DNA of 64,000 nucleotides from Solibaculum mannosilyticum (GCF_015140235.1 NZ_AP023321.1:734501-798500), one strand, 5' to 3'. Shown: positions 26,429-35,599, numbered from the stretch's first letter. Program-made: numbers and translations. Notes: generated by a model not told the origin, from the sequence alone.

Positions 26429-27063
26429 GGCCGCTTCGCATTGCCCTGACCAAAGGGCGTTTGGAAAAAGACACCGTCAAGATGTTCCAAAGGATGGGGA
26501 TGGACTGCACCGCCCTCATCGACAAGGGACGCAAGCTCATTCTCCCAGTGGGGGACGGCCGTTTGGAAGCGGTGCTCAGCAAAGCCCCCGACGTCATCAC
26601 CTATGTGCAGCACGGCGTGTGCGATTTCGGCGTGGTAGGCAAGGACGTCATCATCGAACATCCCGGCAGTTTTTACGAGGTCATGGATTTGGGATTCGGC
26701 AAATGTCGGTTTGCATTGGCTGGCCCCAAGGGAAAGCCGTTCTACGGGGGATACCAGTCCAAGACCATCGCCACCAAGTACCCCAACGTAGCCCGGACAT
26801 TTTTTGAGTCCAAGGGCATGGACGTCAACATCATCAAAATCGAAGGCTCGGTGGAACTGGCCCCTTTGTTGGGCCTGGCCGACGCCATTGTGGATATTGT
26901 AGAAACCGGTTCCACGTTACGGGAAAACGGTCTGGAAGTCATTGAGGATATCATACCGGTATCGGCCAGGCTCATCGTCAATGTGGCCAGCATGAAATTG
27001 CGCAAACAGGAGATTGAGAACCTTCTCGGAAAAATGGAACAGGCAAAGGAGGAAAGCAGATGA
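26425..27063 (+). CDS. hisG: ATP phosphoribosyltransferase, short form
   Basis: This 212-residue enzyme condenses ATP and PRPP, the first committed step of histidine synthesis. It has LRIALTKGRLEKDTV, VCDFGVVGKDVI and the PRPP loop ADAIVDIVETGSTLRENGL. It lacks the C-terminal regulatory domain of long HisG, which fits the adjacent hisZ. It overlaps hisZ and hisD by four bases at each end. Confidence 0.95.
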   Translation: MRPLRIALTKGRLEKDTVKMFQRMGMDCTALIDKGRKLILPVGDGRLEAVLSKAPDVITYVQHGVCDFGVVGKDVIIEHPGSFYEVMDLGFGKCRFALAGPKGKPFYGGYQSKTIATKYPNVARTFFESKGMDVNIIKIEGSVELAPLLGLADAIVDIVETGSTLRENGLEVIEDIIPVSARLIVNVASMKLRKQEIENLLGKMEQAKEESR

Positions 27064-28349
27064 TCCCGATGATCAAAGCGGACGGCAAATCGGAACTGGA
27101 ACTGATTGCCGCCCTTAAGCAGCGCAGCGGTGAAGTGGATCAGAAGGTGACGGCCGCTGTCAGCGATATTTTGGAAAAGGTAAAAGCCGGGGGCGACGAG
27201 GCTGTGCGGGACTATACCATCCGGTTCGACGGCAAGGCGCCGGACACCTTGGAAGTGCCCAAAGAACAGATTGAGGAATCCCTCACCCAATGCGACGCCC
27301 AGTTTGTGGACGCTCTCAAGAAAGCGGCTGTCAACATCCAGGATTTTCACGCCCGTCAGAAGCAGCAGAGCTGGCTGACCACCAAGGAGGACGGCACCAT
27401 TTTGGGCCAGCGTATCCGCGGCCTCAAGCGGGTGGGTATCTACGTCCCGGGCGGGACGGCGGCCTATCCGTCATCGGTGCTGATGAACGCCATCCCCGCC
27501 AAGATTGCCGGTGTGGAGGAGATCGTCATGGTGACACCTCCCGGCAAGGATGGTAAACCCAATCCCACCATTATGGCGGCCGCAGCGGTGGCAGGGGTTG
27601 ACCGGGTCTTTTTGGTGGGCGGAGCCCAGGCGGTGGCGGCCTTGGCCTACGGCACCCAGTCCATCCCAAAGGTGGACAAAATCGTCGGCCCGGGCAACAT
27701 CTATGTGGCTACGGCAAAACGTCTGCTGTACGGCGTGGTGGACATCGATATGATCGCCGGTCCCAGTGAAATCCTCATTGTGGCCGATGGAACGGCCAAT
27801 CCGGCTTATGTGGCGGCCGATCTGATGAGTCAGGCCGAGCACGATACGTTGGCGTCGGCCATTTTGCTGACCACATCCAACCGTCTGGCCCAGGAGACGC
27901 TCTTGGAACTGGCCAAACAGTGCAAAAAGCTCTCCCGCAAAGACATCATCGAGCGTTCGCTGCAAGATTACGGGACCATTATCGTCTGCCGCTCCATGGA
28001 CGAAGCGGTGGAATTTGCCAATCTCCTGGCGCCGGAGCATCTGGAAATGTGTGTGGAAAATCCCATGGAATATGTAGGACGCATGGACAACGCCGGTTCG
28101 GTCTTTTTGGGGCACTACAGCCCGGAACCCTTGGGCGATTATTTTGCCGGGCCCAACCACGTGCTTCCCACCAGCGGTACGGCGCGGTTTTTCTCCCCGC
28201 TGTCGGTGGATAGCTTTGTGAAAAAATCCAGCTTTATCTATTACACCCGTGAAGCTCTGGAAAGGGACTATCCCGACATCGTGTGTTTAGCCGAAGCCGA
28301 GGGGTTGACCGCTCATGCACAGTCGATCCGCGTGCGGTTTGAGAAATAA
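27060..28349 (+). CDS. hisD: Histidinol dehydrogenase
   Basis: This 429-residue zinc enzyme oxidises histidinol to histidine in two NAD-dependent steps. Motifs include GIYVPGGTAAYPSSVLMNA, VGPGNIYVATAKRL, DMIAGPSEILIVAD, SQAEHDT (zinc ligands) and GPNHVLPTSGTARFFSPLSV. The length matches the family. It is tightly packed between hisG and hisC (10-base gap). Confidence 0.96.
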   Translation: MIPMIKADGKSELELIAALKQRSGEVDQKVTAAVSDILEKVKAGGDEAVRDYTIRFDGKAPDTLEVPKEQIEESLTQCDAQFVDALKKAAVNIQDFHARQKQQSWLTTKEDGTILGQRIRGLKRVGIYVPGGTAAYPSSVLMNAIPAKIAGVEEIVMVTPPGKDGKPNPTIMAAAAVAGVDRVFLVGGAQAVAALAYGTQSIPKVDKIVGPGNIYVATAKRLLYGVVDIDMIAGPSEILIVADGTANPAYVAADLMSQAEHDTLASAILLTTSNRLAQETLLELAKQCKKLSRKDIIERSLQDYGTIIVCRSMDEAVEFANLLAPEHLEMCVENPMEYVGRMDNAGSVFLGHYSPEPLGDYFAGPNHVLPTSGTARFFSPLSVDSFVKKSSFIYYTREALERDYPDIVCLAEAEGLTAHAQSIRVRFEK

Positions 28350-28359
28350 GGAGGCGCCT

Positions 28360-29421
28360 ATGGCTTATCAACTTGCGGCCAAAGTGCGGGATCTGGTCCC
28401 CTACGATCCCATTGAAGGGCAGTACCGCATTCGTCTGGACGCCAATGAATCCTTTTTGTTGCCGCCGCCCTGGCTCCAGCAGGAGATGGAGGACGGTATC
28501 CGGAAAGCCATGTGCAACCGGTATCCCGATCCCAAAGCGGAAGAGGTCTGCCGTTTGTTCGCTCAGTATTACCGGATCCGTGAGGAGCTTGTGACGGCGG
28601 GCAACGGTTCGGACGAGCTCATCATGCTGATCGCCGCCTCCTTTTTGGAAAAGGGGGACAAGGTAGTCACCGTCATGCCCGACTTCTCCATGTACGCGTT
28701 TTACAGTTCCCTGTCGGAAGTGGAGGTGGTGGAGGCTCCCAAAAGGGAGGACCTGACCATCAACGTGGACGGTTTAATTCAAACGATCCAAAGAACCGGG
28801 GCCAGGGCCCTTATCTTCTCCAATCCCTGTAACCCCACATCTCTGGGAGTAGAGGCGCAGGAAGTCCGCCGGTTGATTCGGTCGGTGCAGTGCCTGGTGG
28901 TGCTGGACGAGGCCTATATGGATTTCTGGGATCAGTCCCTGCTAGACGAGGTGGAGCAGTACGATAACCTCCTCATCCTGCGCACTTGTTCCAAGGCGTT
29001 CGGGATGGCGGCGCTGCGTCTGGGATTTGCCGTGGCCAATCCGGTTTTGACCAGGGCGCTCCACGCGGTAAAATCGCCTTACAACGTCAATAGTCTAACC
29101 CAAGGGGCTGGAGCGGCCGTGCTTTCCCATCCGGATTATTTGCGGGAATGCGTAGGTAACATACTGGCGTCCCGGGATGATCTTTATCAAAAGTTAAAAC
29201 CCATGGTAGACGGATGGCAAAATGCCGGTATGGCAATCTCCTGCACCAACTTTGTGCACATCCGCACGCCCCACGCAAGACACCTGTTTGAAGGGCTCAA
29301 GGAGGAGGGCATCGCCGTGCGCCTCATCGCCGGGGGACTTCGCATCTGCGCCGGAACGCCTGAGGAAAATAGGGAAGTAGCAAGAGCGCTTAAGAAGCTG
29401 GGAGGAGGAATAGTAGTATGA
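28360..29421 (+). CDS. hisC: Histidinol-phosphate aminotransferase
   Basis: This 353-residue PLP enzyme transfers an amino group from glutamate to imidazole acetol phosphate. Visible landmarks are RLDANESFLLPPP, GNGSDELIML, IFSNPCNPTS, VVLDEAYMDF and the Schiff-base lysine in LRTCSKAFGMAALRLGF. I start at 28360, where AAGGAGG is well placed; the open frame extends into hisD but without conserved sequence. It overlaps hisB by four bases. Confidence 0.93.
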   Translation: MAYQLAAKVRDLVPYDPIEGQYRIRLDANESFLLPPPWLQQEMEDGIRKAMCNRYPDPKAEEVCRLFAQYYRIREELVTAGNGSDELIMLIAASFLEKGDKVVTVMPDFSMYAFYSSLSEVEVVEAPKREDLTINVDGLIQTIQRTGARALIFSNPCNPTSLGVEAQEVRRLIRSVQCLVVLDEAYMDFWDQSLLDEVEQYDNLLILRTCSKAFGMAALRLGFAVANPVLTRALHAVKSPYNVNSLTQGAGAAVLSHPDYLRECVGNILASRDDLYQKLKPMVDGWQNAGMAISCTNFVHIRTPHARHLFEGLKEEGIAVRLIAGGLRICAGTPEENREVARALKKLGGGIVV

Positions 29422-29993
29422 GGACTGCCCAGATCAAACGGACCACAAAGGAAACCGATATTGCTTTAATCCTCCAGCTGGATGGAGGGGAGATTAAAAT
29501 CGACACAGGCATCGGTTTTTTTGATCATATGCTAAACAGCTTTGCCACCCACGGCGGATTCGGGCTTCAGGTGACCGTCAAAGGGGATCTGCACGTCGAC
29601 TGCCACCATACGGTGGAGGATACCGGTATTGTGCTGGGAAAAGCCATGGGGGAGGCTCTGGGAGACAAATCGGGGATCGCCCGGTTTGGAAGCAGCTTTG
29701 TCCCCATGGACGAAGCGCTTGCTTTTGCGGCGGTGGACGTCAGCGGACGTCCGTTTCTGGTGTTTGATGCCGCATTCCAAGAGCAGCAGGTGGGACAGTT
29801 CGACACCTGCATGACCGAGGAATTCATGCGGGCATTTGCATTCAATGCCGGCATCACCCTGCATACCCGCATTGAGTACGGAAAGAATGCCCATCATCAG
29901 ATTGAAGCCATGTTCAAAGCGGTGGCCAGGGCCATGCGGGAGGCTGTCTCTCCGCGGGATGGAATTTTATCCACAAAAGGCGTATTGGCATAA
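29418..29993 (+). CDS. hisB: Imidazoleglycerol-phosphate dehydratase
   Basis: This 191-residue manganese enzyme dehydrates IGP. The signatures TGIGFFDHMLNSFATHGGF, DCHHTVEDTGIVLGKA and the late YGKNAHHQIEAMFKAVARAM hold the metal-binding histidines. It is the monofunctional form without a histidinol phosphatase domain. After it the operon breaks for 184 bases at the place where hisH would normally lie. Confidence 0.95.
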   Translation: MRTAQIKRTTKETDIALILQLDGGEIKIDTGIGFFDHMLNSFATHGGFGLQVTVKGDLHVDCHHTVEDTGIVLGKAMGEALGDKSGIARFGSSFVPMDEALAFAAVDVSGRPFLVFDAAFQEQQVGQFDTCMTEEFMRAFAFNAGITLHTRIEYGKNAHHQIEAMFKAVARAMREAVSPRDGILSTKGVLA

Positions 29994-30020
29994 CGCTCAG
30001 GATACGGGAGGAAAAACGAG

Positions 30021-30046
30021 AAAAAATGGATGAGTCTCCATTTTTT
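30021..30046 (+). terminator. Terminator between hisB and hisA
   Basis: AAAAAATGGA pairs with TCCATTTTTT around a six-base loop. It ends in a T run inside what would otherwise be one his operon. Confidence 0.65.
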
Positions 30047-30079
30047 GCGGATTTCCCCCCGTTTTCTAATGTACGCCCC

Positions 30080-30108
30080 TTTTCTTATAGGGGAGCCGGT
30101 GGTATAAT
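30080..30108 (+). promoter_or_regulatory. Possible internal promoter before hisA
   Basis: A perfect TATAAT lies at 30103-30108, with a weak -35-like TTTTCT 17 bases upstream. It would restart transcription for hisA-hisI-gatCAB after the terminator at 30021. Confidence 0.45.
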
Positions 30109-30177
30109 TATTACAACAATGCGCAGGCTTTTCTCATGGTGAGATGTAGGAGGCGGCGTGTAAATGGAGGTAGGATT

Positions 30178-30894
30178 ATGATTATTTTACCGGCGATTGA
30201 TATTCGCGGCGGCCAATGCGTCCGCTTGTATAAAGGAGATTTTTCCACAGCCCATAAGGTGGCCGACGATCCCATGGAAACGGCTCATCGGTTCCACAAA
30301 GCGGGAGCTAAGTGGCTGCATATGGTGGATCTGGACGGCGCCAAGGAAGGTTCGCCGAAAAACCGTGATCTCTTCCTCCAAATCGCGGAGAAAAGCGGTA
30401 TGAAAGTGGAATTGGGCGGCGGTATCCGGGATATGGAGACGGTGGAATTCTATCTGACCCATGGGATTTCCCGGGTCATCTTAGGATCGGCCGCCATCCG
30501 GGATCCGGATTTTGTCAAGAAGGCGGCCAAAAAGTGGGGGAAGCACATCGCCGTCGGCATCGACGCCCGCAACGAAATGGTGGCAGCCCAAGGATGGGTG
30601 CAGACTTCGGATGTGCATTACATCGACCTTGCCCGTCAGATGGAACAGGCCGGCGTGCAATGCATTATTTTTACCGATATCTCCCGGGACGGCACATTGT
30701 CCGGTCCCAATCTGGAGCAGCTCAGCGCTTTGAATGAGGCCGTCAGCTGTGATATTATCGCCAGCGGCGGCATCCGGGATATCGATGATATCCGTCAGCT
30801 CAAGGCCATGAATCTTTACGGAACCATCTGCGGCAAGTCCCTGTATGAGGGGACGCTGGATTTGGGCAAAGCGGCAAAGGAGGCCAAAGCATGA
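30178..30894 (+). CDS. hisA: ProFAR isomerase
   Basis: This 238-residue TIM barrel opens the ribose of ProFAR by an Amadori rearrangement to PRFAR. It has [21 protein letters not shown] with the first catalytic Asp, [17 protein letters not shown], and [18 protein letters not shown] with the second Asp. The DGT motif and the opening identify HisA rather than the related HisF. The ATG at 30178 follows GGAGGTAGG. It overlaps hisI by four bases, so hisF is absent from its usual place. Confidence 0.94.
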   Translation: MIILPAIDIRGGQCVRLYKGDFSTAHKVADDPMETAHRFHKAGAKWLHMVDLDGAKEGSPKNRDLFLQIAEKSGMKVELGGGIRDMETVEFYLTHGISRVILGSAAIRDPDFVKKAAKKWGKHIAVGIDARNEMVAAQGWVQTSDVHYIDLARQMEQAGVQCIIFTDISRDGTLSGPNLEQLSALNEAVSCDIIASGGIRDIDDIRQLKAMNLYGTICGKSLYEGTLDLGKAAKEAKA

Positions 30895-31238
30895 GTTTGG
30901 ATTTGGATCGTTTTTTTCGGAAGGGAGAACTCATCCCTGCCATCGTGCAGGAGGCGTCCACTGGACAAGTACTGATGCTTGCCTATATGAACAAAGAGTC
31001 CCTGCAAAAGACGCTGGAAACCGGATACACTTGGTTTTACAGTCGGTCTAGGCAGGAACTTTGGAATAAGGGAGCCACGTCAGGGCACGTGCAGAAGGTG
31101 CTGAAACTAATGGCCGACTGCGACGACGATACCCTGCTTGTGACGGTGGAACAGACAGGTCCTGCCTGCCATACCGGTTCCCACTCCTGCTTTTTCAAAC
31201 CCATCCCGCTGCAAACGCCAAAGGAGGACACTTTATGA
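30891..31238 (+). CDS. hisI: Phosphoribosyl-AMP cyclohydrolase
   Basis: This 115-residue zinc enzyme opens the purine ring of PR-AMP. Key segments are [37 protein letters not shown] and the metal-binding [11 protein letters not shown] with QTGPACHTG. It lacks the fused HisE domain; a separate hisE is at 40740-41066. It overlaps hisA and gatC by four bases each. Confidence 0.95.
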   Translation: MSLDLDRFFRKGELIPAIVQEASTGQVLMLAYMNKESLQKTLETGYTWFYSRSRQELWNKGATSGHVQKVLKLMADCDDDTLLVTVEQTGPACHTGSHSCFFKPIPLQTPKEDTL

Positions 31239-31522
31239 CCATTACCCCGGAAATTGTGGATTACGTGGCCCAGCTTTCCCGTCTGGAATTGTCAGAAGAG
31301 GAGAAGAAACGGGCGGAGAAGGATCTGGGTGATATCCTCTCCTATATGGACAAACTCAGTGAACTGGATACCGACAATGTAGAACCCATGTCGCACACAC
31401 TGCCGGTGAGCAATGTGATGAGGGAAGACGTGTGCCGCCCCTCGGCCGACCGGGAGGAGCTGCTTCAAAATGCGCCTCAGCAGCAGGACGGTTGTTACCA
31501 GGTACCCAAGGCAGTGGAATAA
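31235..31522 (+). CDS. gatC: Asp-tRNA(Asn)/Glu-tRNA(Gln) amidotransferase subunit C
   Basis: This 95-residue subunit wraps around GatA and GatB to stabilise the amidotransferase. It opens [21 protein letters not shown] and contains [20 protein letters not shown], both typical. It is coupled to hisI by a four-base overlap, so histidine and tRNA genes share one transcript here. Confidence 0.93.
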   Translation: MTITPEIVDYVAQLSRLELSEEEKKRAEKDLGDILSYMDKLSELDTDNVEPMSHTLPVSNVMREDVCRPSADREELLQNAPQQQDGCYQVPKAVE

Positions 31523-31535
31523 GGAGGGGAGACAG

Positions 31536-32993
31536 ATGAATGTATGGGAATTGGATGCGCTGGATCTGGGGGAACGGATCAAAAAGCGGGAAGTAGGCGT
31601 GGCCGAAGCGGCCAATGCTCTCCTGGACCGCATTGAATCCACCGATCCGGCGCTGCATGCTTATGTGGCCACCTTCCGGGAGAGTGCGAACGCCCAGGCC
31701 CAGATGGTACAGAAAAAAGTGGATGCCGGGGAAGGGCACGGTCCTCTCTTCGGCGTGCCGGTGGCGGTAAAGGATAACATCTGCGTCAAGGGGATGACCA
31801 CCACCTGTGGTTCCCGGATGCTTTATAACTTCTGTCCGCCTTACAATGCAACCGTCACCGACTGCTTGGAACAGGCCGGCGCTGTGGTGGTGGGAAAGCT
31901 CAACATGGATGAATTCGCCATGGGATCCACCACCGAGACGTCCTATGCCGGTATCTGTAAGAATCCTTGGGATCCCTCCCGCGTGCCCGGCGGATCGTCG
32001 GGCGGCGCGGCGGCGGCAGTGGCGGCATCCGAAGCTTTTTATACGTTGGGCACCGATACCGGAGGATCCATCCGTCAACCGGCATCTTTTTGCGGCGTCA
32101 CCGGCATCAAACCCACCTACGGCACGGTGTCCCGTTACGGCGTAGTGGCTTATGCATCCTCCCTGGATCAGGTGGGAACCTTGGGCCGGGATGCGGCGAC
32201 GGTAGCGGCGTCCTTAGATATCATTACGAAAAAGGATCCCAAGGACAGCACCTCGGTGGAGCATCCCGACGGCGGATTTTATGAGGGGCTGACCGGGGAT
32301 GTGAAGGGACTGCGCATCGGCATTCCCACCGACTATTTTGGCGAGGGCCTGGATCCCCAGGTCAAGGAGAAGGTTCTGGCCGCCGCCAAAGAGCTGGAAC
32401 GGTTGGGCGCTATGGTGGAACAATTCCCCATGCCTCTGGTAGAATACGTTGTGCCGGCCTATTATATCATCTCCAGCGCGGAGGCGTCTTCCAACCTCTC
32501 CCGCTACGACGGCGTAAAATACGGCTTCCGGGCGGAGAACTATGAGGATCTCTACGACCTGTATCTCAAGTCCAGGAGCCAGGGATTCGGCATGGAGGTC
32601 AAGCGCCGGATTATGTTGGGCAACTTTGTGTTGTCCTCCGGCTACTACGACGCCTATTACAACAAGGCCTTGAAGGTGCGCGCTCTCATCAAGCAGGCCT
32701 TTGACAAAGCCTTCCGCAAATACGACATGCTGCTGGGACCGGTGGCTCCCACCACGGCCCTCAAGCTGGGCGAAAATCTGGACGATCCTCTGAAAATGTA
32801 TCTGGGCGATATTTATACCGTGTCGGTCAATCTGGCGGGACTGCCGGGCTTGTCGGCTCCCTGCGGATTCGACGGCCAAGGACTGCCCATCGGTATGCAG
32901 CTGATCGGTCCGGCCTTCGGGGAAAAGACACTGCTCAACGCGGCGCACGCTTATCAGCAGGTCACCGATTTCCACCGTAAAAAACCGCAGTGA
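31536..32993 (+). CDS. gatA: Asp-tRNA(Asn)/Glu-tRNA(Gln) amidotransferase subunit A
   Basis: This 485-residue amidase-signature subunit releases ammonia from glutamine. The Ser-cisSer-Lys triad region is clear: Lys in PVAVKDNICVKG, and serines in VPGGSSGGAAAAVAA and TDTGGSIRQPASFCGVTG. The ATG at 31536 follows AAGGAGGGG. It sits 13 bases after gatC and 14 before gatB. Confidence 0.95.
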   Translation: MNVWELDALDLGERIKKREVGVAEAANALLDRIESTDPALHAYVATFRESANAQAQMVQKKVDAGEGHGPLFGVPVAVKDNICVKGMTTTCGSRMLYNFCPPYNATVTDCLEQAGAVVVGKLNMDEFAMGSTTETSYAGICKNPWDPSRVPGGSSGGAAAAVAASEAFYTLGTDTGGSIRQPASFCGVTGIKPTYGTVSRYGVVAYASSLDQVGTLGRDAATVAASLDIITKKDPKDSTSVEHPDGGFYEGLTGDVKGLRIGIPTDYFGEGLDPQVKEKVLAAAKELERLGAMVEQFPMPLVEYVVPAYYIISSAEASSNLSRYDGVKYGFRAENYEDLYDLYLKSRSQGFGMEVKRRIMLGNFVLSSGYYDAYYNKALKVRALIKQAFDKAFRKYDMLLGPVAPTTALKLGENLDDPLKMYLGDIYTVSVNLAGLPGLSAPCGFDGQGLPIGMQLIGPAFGEKTLLNAAHAYQQVTDFHRKKPQ

Positions 32994-33007
32994 GGAGGGG
33001 GAACGTC

Positions 33008-34441
33008 ATGAAGTATGAGATTGTCGTGGGCTTGGAAGTCCACGTGGAACTGAGCACAAAGAGCAAAATTTTTTGCTCCTGTACCACGGAATTCGGCGGG
33101 GATCCCAATACCCACTGTTGTCCGGTGTGCACCGGTATGCCGGGGACGCTTCCCGTCCTCAACAAAAACGTGGTGGAGTACGCCATCCGGGCAGGACTGG
33201 CCACCAACTGCGCCATCACCCGCACCACAAAATTCGACCGCAAAAACTACTTTTATCCCGATCTGCCCAAAGCTTATCAGATCAGCCAATTGTATCTTCC
33301 CATCTGCCAAAACGGCGGGGTGGAAATCCAGGTGGGGGATGAGAAAAAGGTCATCGGCATCCATGAAATCCATATGGAGGAGGATGCCGGAAAATTGGTG
33401 CATGATCCGGTGGAAGACTGCACCTTAGCCGACTACAATCGTTGCGGCGTCCCGCTTTTGGAGATTGTATCGGAGCCGGATTTCCGTTCAGCCGACGAAG
33501 TGATGGCCTATCTGGAAAAACTAAAGGCGACCTTGCAGTACATCGGCGTATCCGACTGCAAGATGCAGGAGGGTTCCTTGCGGGCCGACGTCAATCTGTC
33601 GGTGCGTCCGGTTGGGACAAAGGAGTTTGGTACCCGCACCGAGATGAAAAATATGAATTCCTTTAAAGCCATTGCCCGGGCTATCCAGAGCGAAGCAGAC
33701 CGACAGATCAGTGTGCTGGAGTCGGGGAGACAGGTCAGTCAGGAGACACGGCGGTGGGACGATAACAAAGGGGAATCCTTTGCCATGCGGTCCAAGGAGA
33801 ACGCCCAGGACTACCGTTATTTCCCGGAACCGGATTTGCCGCCGGTGTGCATCTCGGAGGAGTGGATCGACAGGGTAAAGGAAGAGCTTCCCGAGCTTCC
33901 CGATCAAAAGCAGCGGCGGTATAGGGAGCAACTTGGTTTGCCGGAATACGATACCCGCATGATCACAGCCACTAAGGCTATGGCCGATTTCTTTGAGGCA
34001 ACGGTGGAGCTGTGTGACCAGCCCAAAGAGGTGGCAAACTGGATCATGGGGGATATTTTCCGCCGTCTCAACGAAAACGACACCCAGCCGGAGGATATGA
34101 CGTTAAAACCAGAGCAGCTGGCAAAGCTCATCGGACTGGTGGAAAAGAGCGTCATCAACCGCAACACAGCCAAATCGGTGTTCGAAGCCATGTTCACCCA
34201 AGGCGTAGATCCGGAAATTTATGTGAAGGAACAGGGCCTGGAAATGGTGTCCGACACTGGTATGGTAGAGGCCGTCATCCAGAAGGCATTGGAAATGAAT
34301 CCCCAATCGGTGGCCGACTACAAGGGCGGCAAGCAAAAGGCATTTGGATTCTTAGTGGGCCAATGTATGAAGGAGCTAAAGGGTAAGGCCGATCCGCAGC
34401 AGATCAACAGCCTGCTTCACAAAGCATTGGGAGACCAATAA
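33008..34441 (+). CDS. gatB: Asp-tRNA(Asn)/Glu-tRNA(Gln) amidotransferase subunit B
   Basis: This 477-residue subunit binds misacylated tRNA and activates it with ATP. It has YEIVVGLEVHVELST, CPVCTGMPGTLPVLN (with zinc-binding cysteines), DYNRCGVPLLEIVSEPD and the YRYFPEPDLPP hinge. A C-terminal YqeY-like helical domain follows after about residue 325. The ATG at 33008 has GAGGGGG upstream. Presence of gatCAB implies indirect Gln-tRNA and/or Asn-tRNA formation. Confidence 0.96.
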   Translation: MKYEIVVGLEVHVELSTKSKIFCSCTTEFGGDPNTHCCPVCTGMPGTLPVLNKNVVEYAIRAGLATNCAITRTTKFDRKNYFYPDLPKAYQISQLYLPICQNGGVEIQVGDEKKVIGIHEIHMEEDAGKLVHDPVEDCTLADYNRCGVPLLEIVSEPDFRSADEVMAYLEKLKATLQYIGVSDCKMQEGSLRADVNLSVRPVGTKEFGTRTEMKNMNSFKAIARAIQSEADRQISVLESGRQVSQETRRWDDNKGESFAMRSKENAQDYRYFPEPDLPPVCISEEWIDRVKEELPELPDQKQRRYREQLGLPEYDTRMITATKAMADFFEATVELCDQPKEVANWIMGDIFRRLNENDTQPEDMTLKPEQLAKLIGLVEKSVINRNTAKSVFEAMFTQGVDPEIYVKEQGLEMVSDTGMVEAVIQKALEMNPQSVADYKGGKQKAFGFLVGQCMKELKGKADPQQINSLLHKALGDQ

Positions 34442-34460
34442 TACCAAAAAGAATAGAATA

Positions 34461-34506
34461 AAAAAATCCCCTGTGCCAGATTTGTTTGGCACAGGGGATT
34501 TTTTTA
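34461..34506. terminator. Bidirectional terminator between gatB and the deacetylase gene
   Basis: The stem AAAAAATCCCCTGTGCC / GGCACAGGGGATTTTTT has T runs on both strands and serves two convergent genes. Confidence 0.88.
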
Positions 34507-34520
34507 TAGGGGACCGGGAT

Positions 34521-35324
34521 TTACACACACAATTGATCCAGGGTACCGAAGGTATATCCTTCGGCTTCCCATTTGGTTAAGAGTTCATCTAAGATATCGC
34601 AGTTGGTCTTAGAGGTGCTGTGCAAAAGGACGACGGCGCCAGGATGAATGCGGGGGATCAGCTTTTGAAAAGCCTCTTCCGGAGTGGGTTGTTTATCCAC
34701 ATACCAGTCCACATAGGCGAGGCTCCAAAACACGGTTTTGTATCCCATTTCGTTGGCCATTTGCAGATTGGATTGGCTGTATTTGCCCTGGGGCGGCCGG
34801 TAGTATTTGGGCATCTCTTGGCCGGTGGTGTTTTTGAACAGTTCTTCTAGGGAGGTCATCTCCTTTTGGAAGGAGGCGGGATCGGCGATTTTGGACATAT
34901 CGGGATGATGGTAGGTGTGGTTGCCCACGATATGACCTTCCTCCACCATGCGTTTGACTAGGTCGGGACTGGTCTCGATGTAATTGCCCACCACAAAGAA
35001 GGCGGCTTTGACGTTGTGTTTTTTTAAGGTATCCAGAATCGCAGGGGTATAACCGTTTTCATAGCCGGCATCAAAGGTCAGATAGATGACCTTTTGATCG
35101 GATGGTCCGGCATAGTAGGCGTTTACCTGCTTGAGTGCTTCGGCGGTTGCATTGCCCACAGGGGTCTTGCCGTTTTCCTGAAAGCTGAGCCCCCAGTTGG
35201 AATTATCCGCCGCCGTAGCCACCGTCTGCCCTGAGAATTGAGTTACTGCCAGCGGTACCCCCACCACCAGCAGACAGCAGATCAGCGCGATCACCAGATG
35301 TTTCTTGCGAATCACATAAAACAT
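34521..35324 (-). CDS. Polysaccharide deacetylase, PdaA-like
   Basis: This 267-residue NodB-fold protein probably removes N-acetyl groups from peptidoglycan. An N-terminal membrane helix (about residues 9-28) exports or anchors it. The region NWGLSFQENGKTPVG before the catalytic domain is typical of PdaA, which forms muramic delta-lactam in spore cortex. Catalytic motifs are TFDAGYENG, HTYHHPDM (metal histidines), YRPPQGKYS and HPGAVVLLHS. The first motif has TFDAG rather than TFDDG, as in PdaA-type enzymes. A spore role is inferred. It lies 38 bases downstream of a small gene with a similar N-terminus. Confidence 0.85.
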   Translation of the reverse strand: MFYVIRKKHLVIALICCLLVVGVPLAVTQFSGQTVATAADNSNWGLSFQENGKTPVGNATAEALKQVNAYYAGPSDQKVIYLTFDAGYENGYTPAILDTLKKHNVKAAFFVVGNYIETSPDLVKRMVEEGHIVGNHTYHHPDMSKIADPASFQKEMTSLEELFKNTTGQEMPKYYRPPQGKYSQSNLQMANEMGYKTVFWSLAYVDWYVDKQPTPEEAFQKLIPRIHPGAVVLLHSTSKTNCDILDELLTKWEAEGYTFGTLDQLCV

Positions 35325-35362
35325 AACTGCTCACCATCTCACCCTCATAAGATACTCTATGC

Positions 35363-35599
35363 TTATGACGGATTGGATGCATTTATACCAGGCTGGGGTG
35401 TAGCTGCCAAGCTGACTGGATTCTGGATCCCCATCTGGCTGGAGGAGGGCATAGAGGAAACTGTCCGGCTTACAGAACGTCCTCCGGCAGCAGCCGATTG
35501 GGACATACCCTGTGCAGCCGCCAGCAGTACGAATACCCCCACCAGGAGAACAAGTCCCAGGGCAATGAGATGCTTTTTCCCTAATACAATAAATTTCAT
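35363..35599 (-). CDS. Small membrane-anchored protein, N-terminus like the adjacent deacetylase
   Basis: This 78-residue protein starts at 35599 after GGAGGGG. Residues 1-30 (a short FIVLGKKHLIAL motif followed by a hydrophobic helix) parallel the start of the downstream deacetylase, which has FYVIRKKHLVIAL. After the helix only a Ser/Ala/Pro-rich segment of about 45 residues follows, with no catalytic domain. It may be a remnant of a tandem duplicate or a genuine small exported protein. It shares strand and probably transcript with the deacetylase. No frameshifted deacetylase sequence is visible after its stop. Confidence 0.6.
   Translation of the reverse strand: MKFIVLGKKHLIALGLVLLVGVFVLLAAAQGMSQSAAAGGRSVSRTVSSMPSSSQMGIQNPVSLAATPQPGINASNPS

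Noticed and set aside
30178-30894. Reading hisA as hisF
   Set aside because: The opening [21 protein letters not shown] and the DGT motif are those of HisA; HisF starts with a different metal-free barrel pattern (RIIPCLDV).
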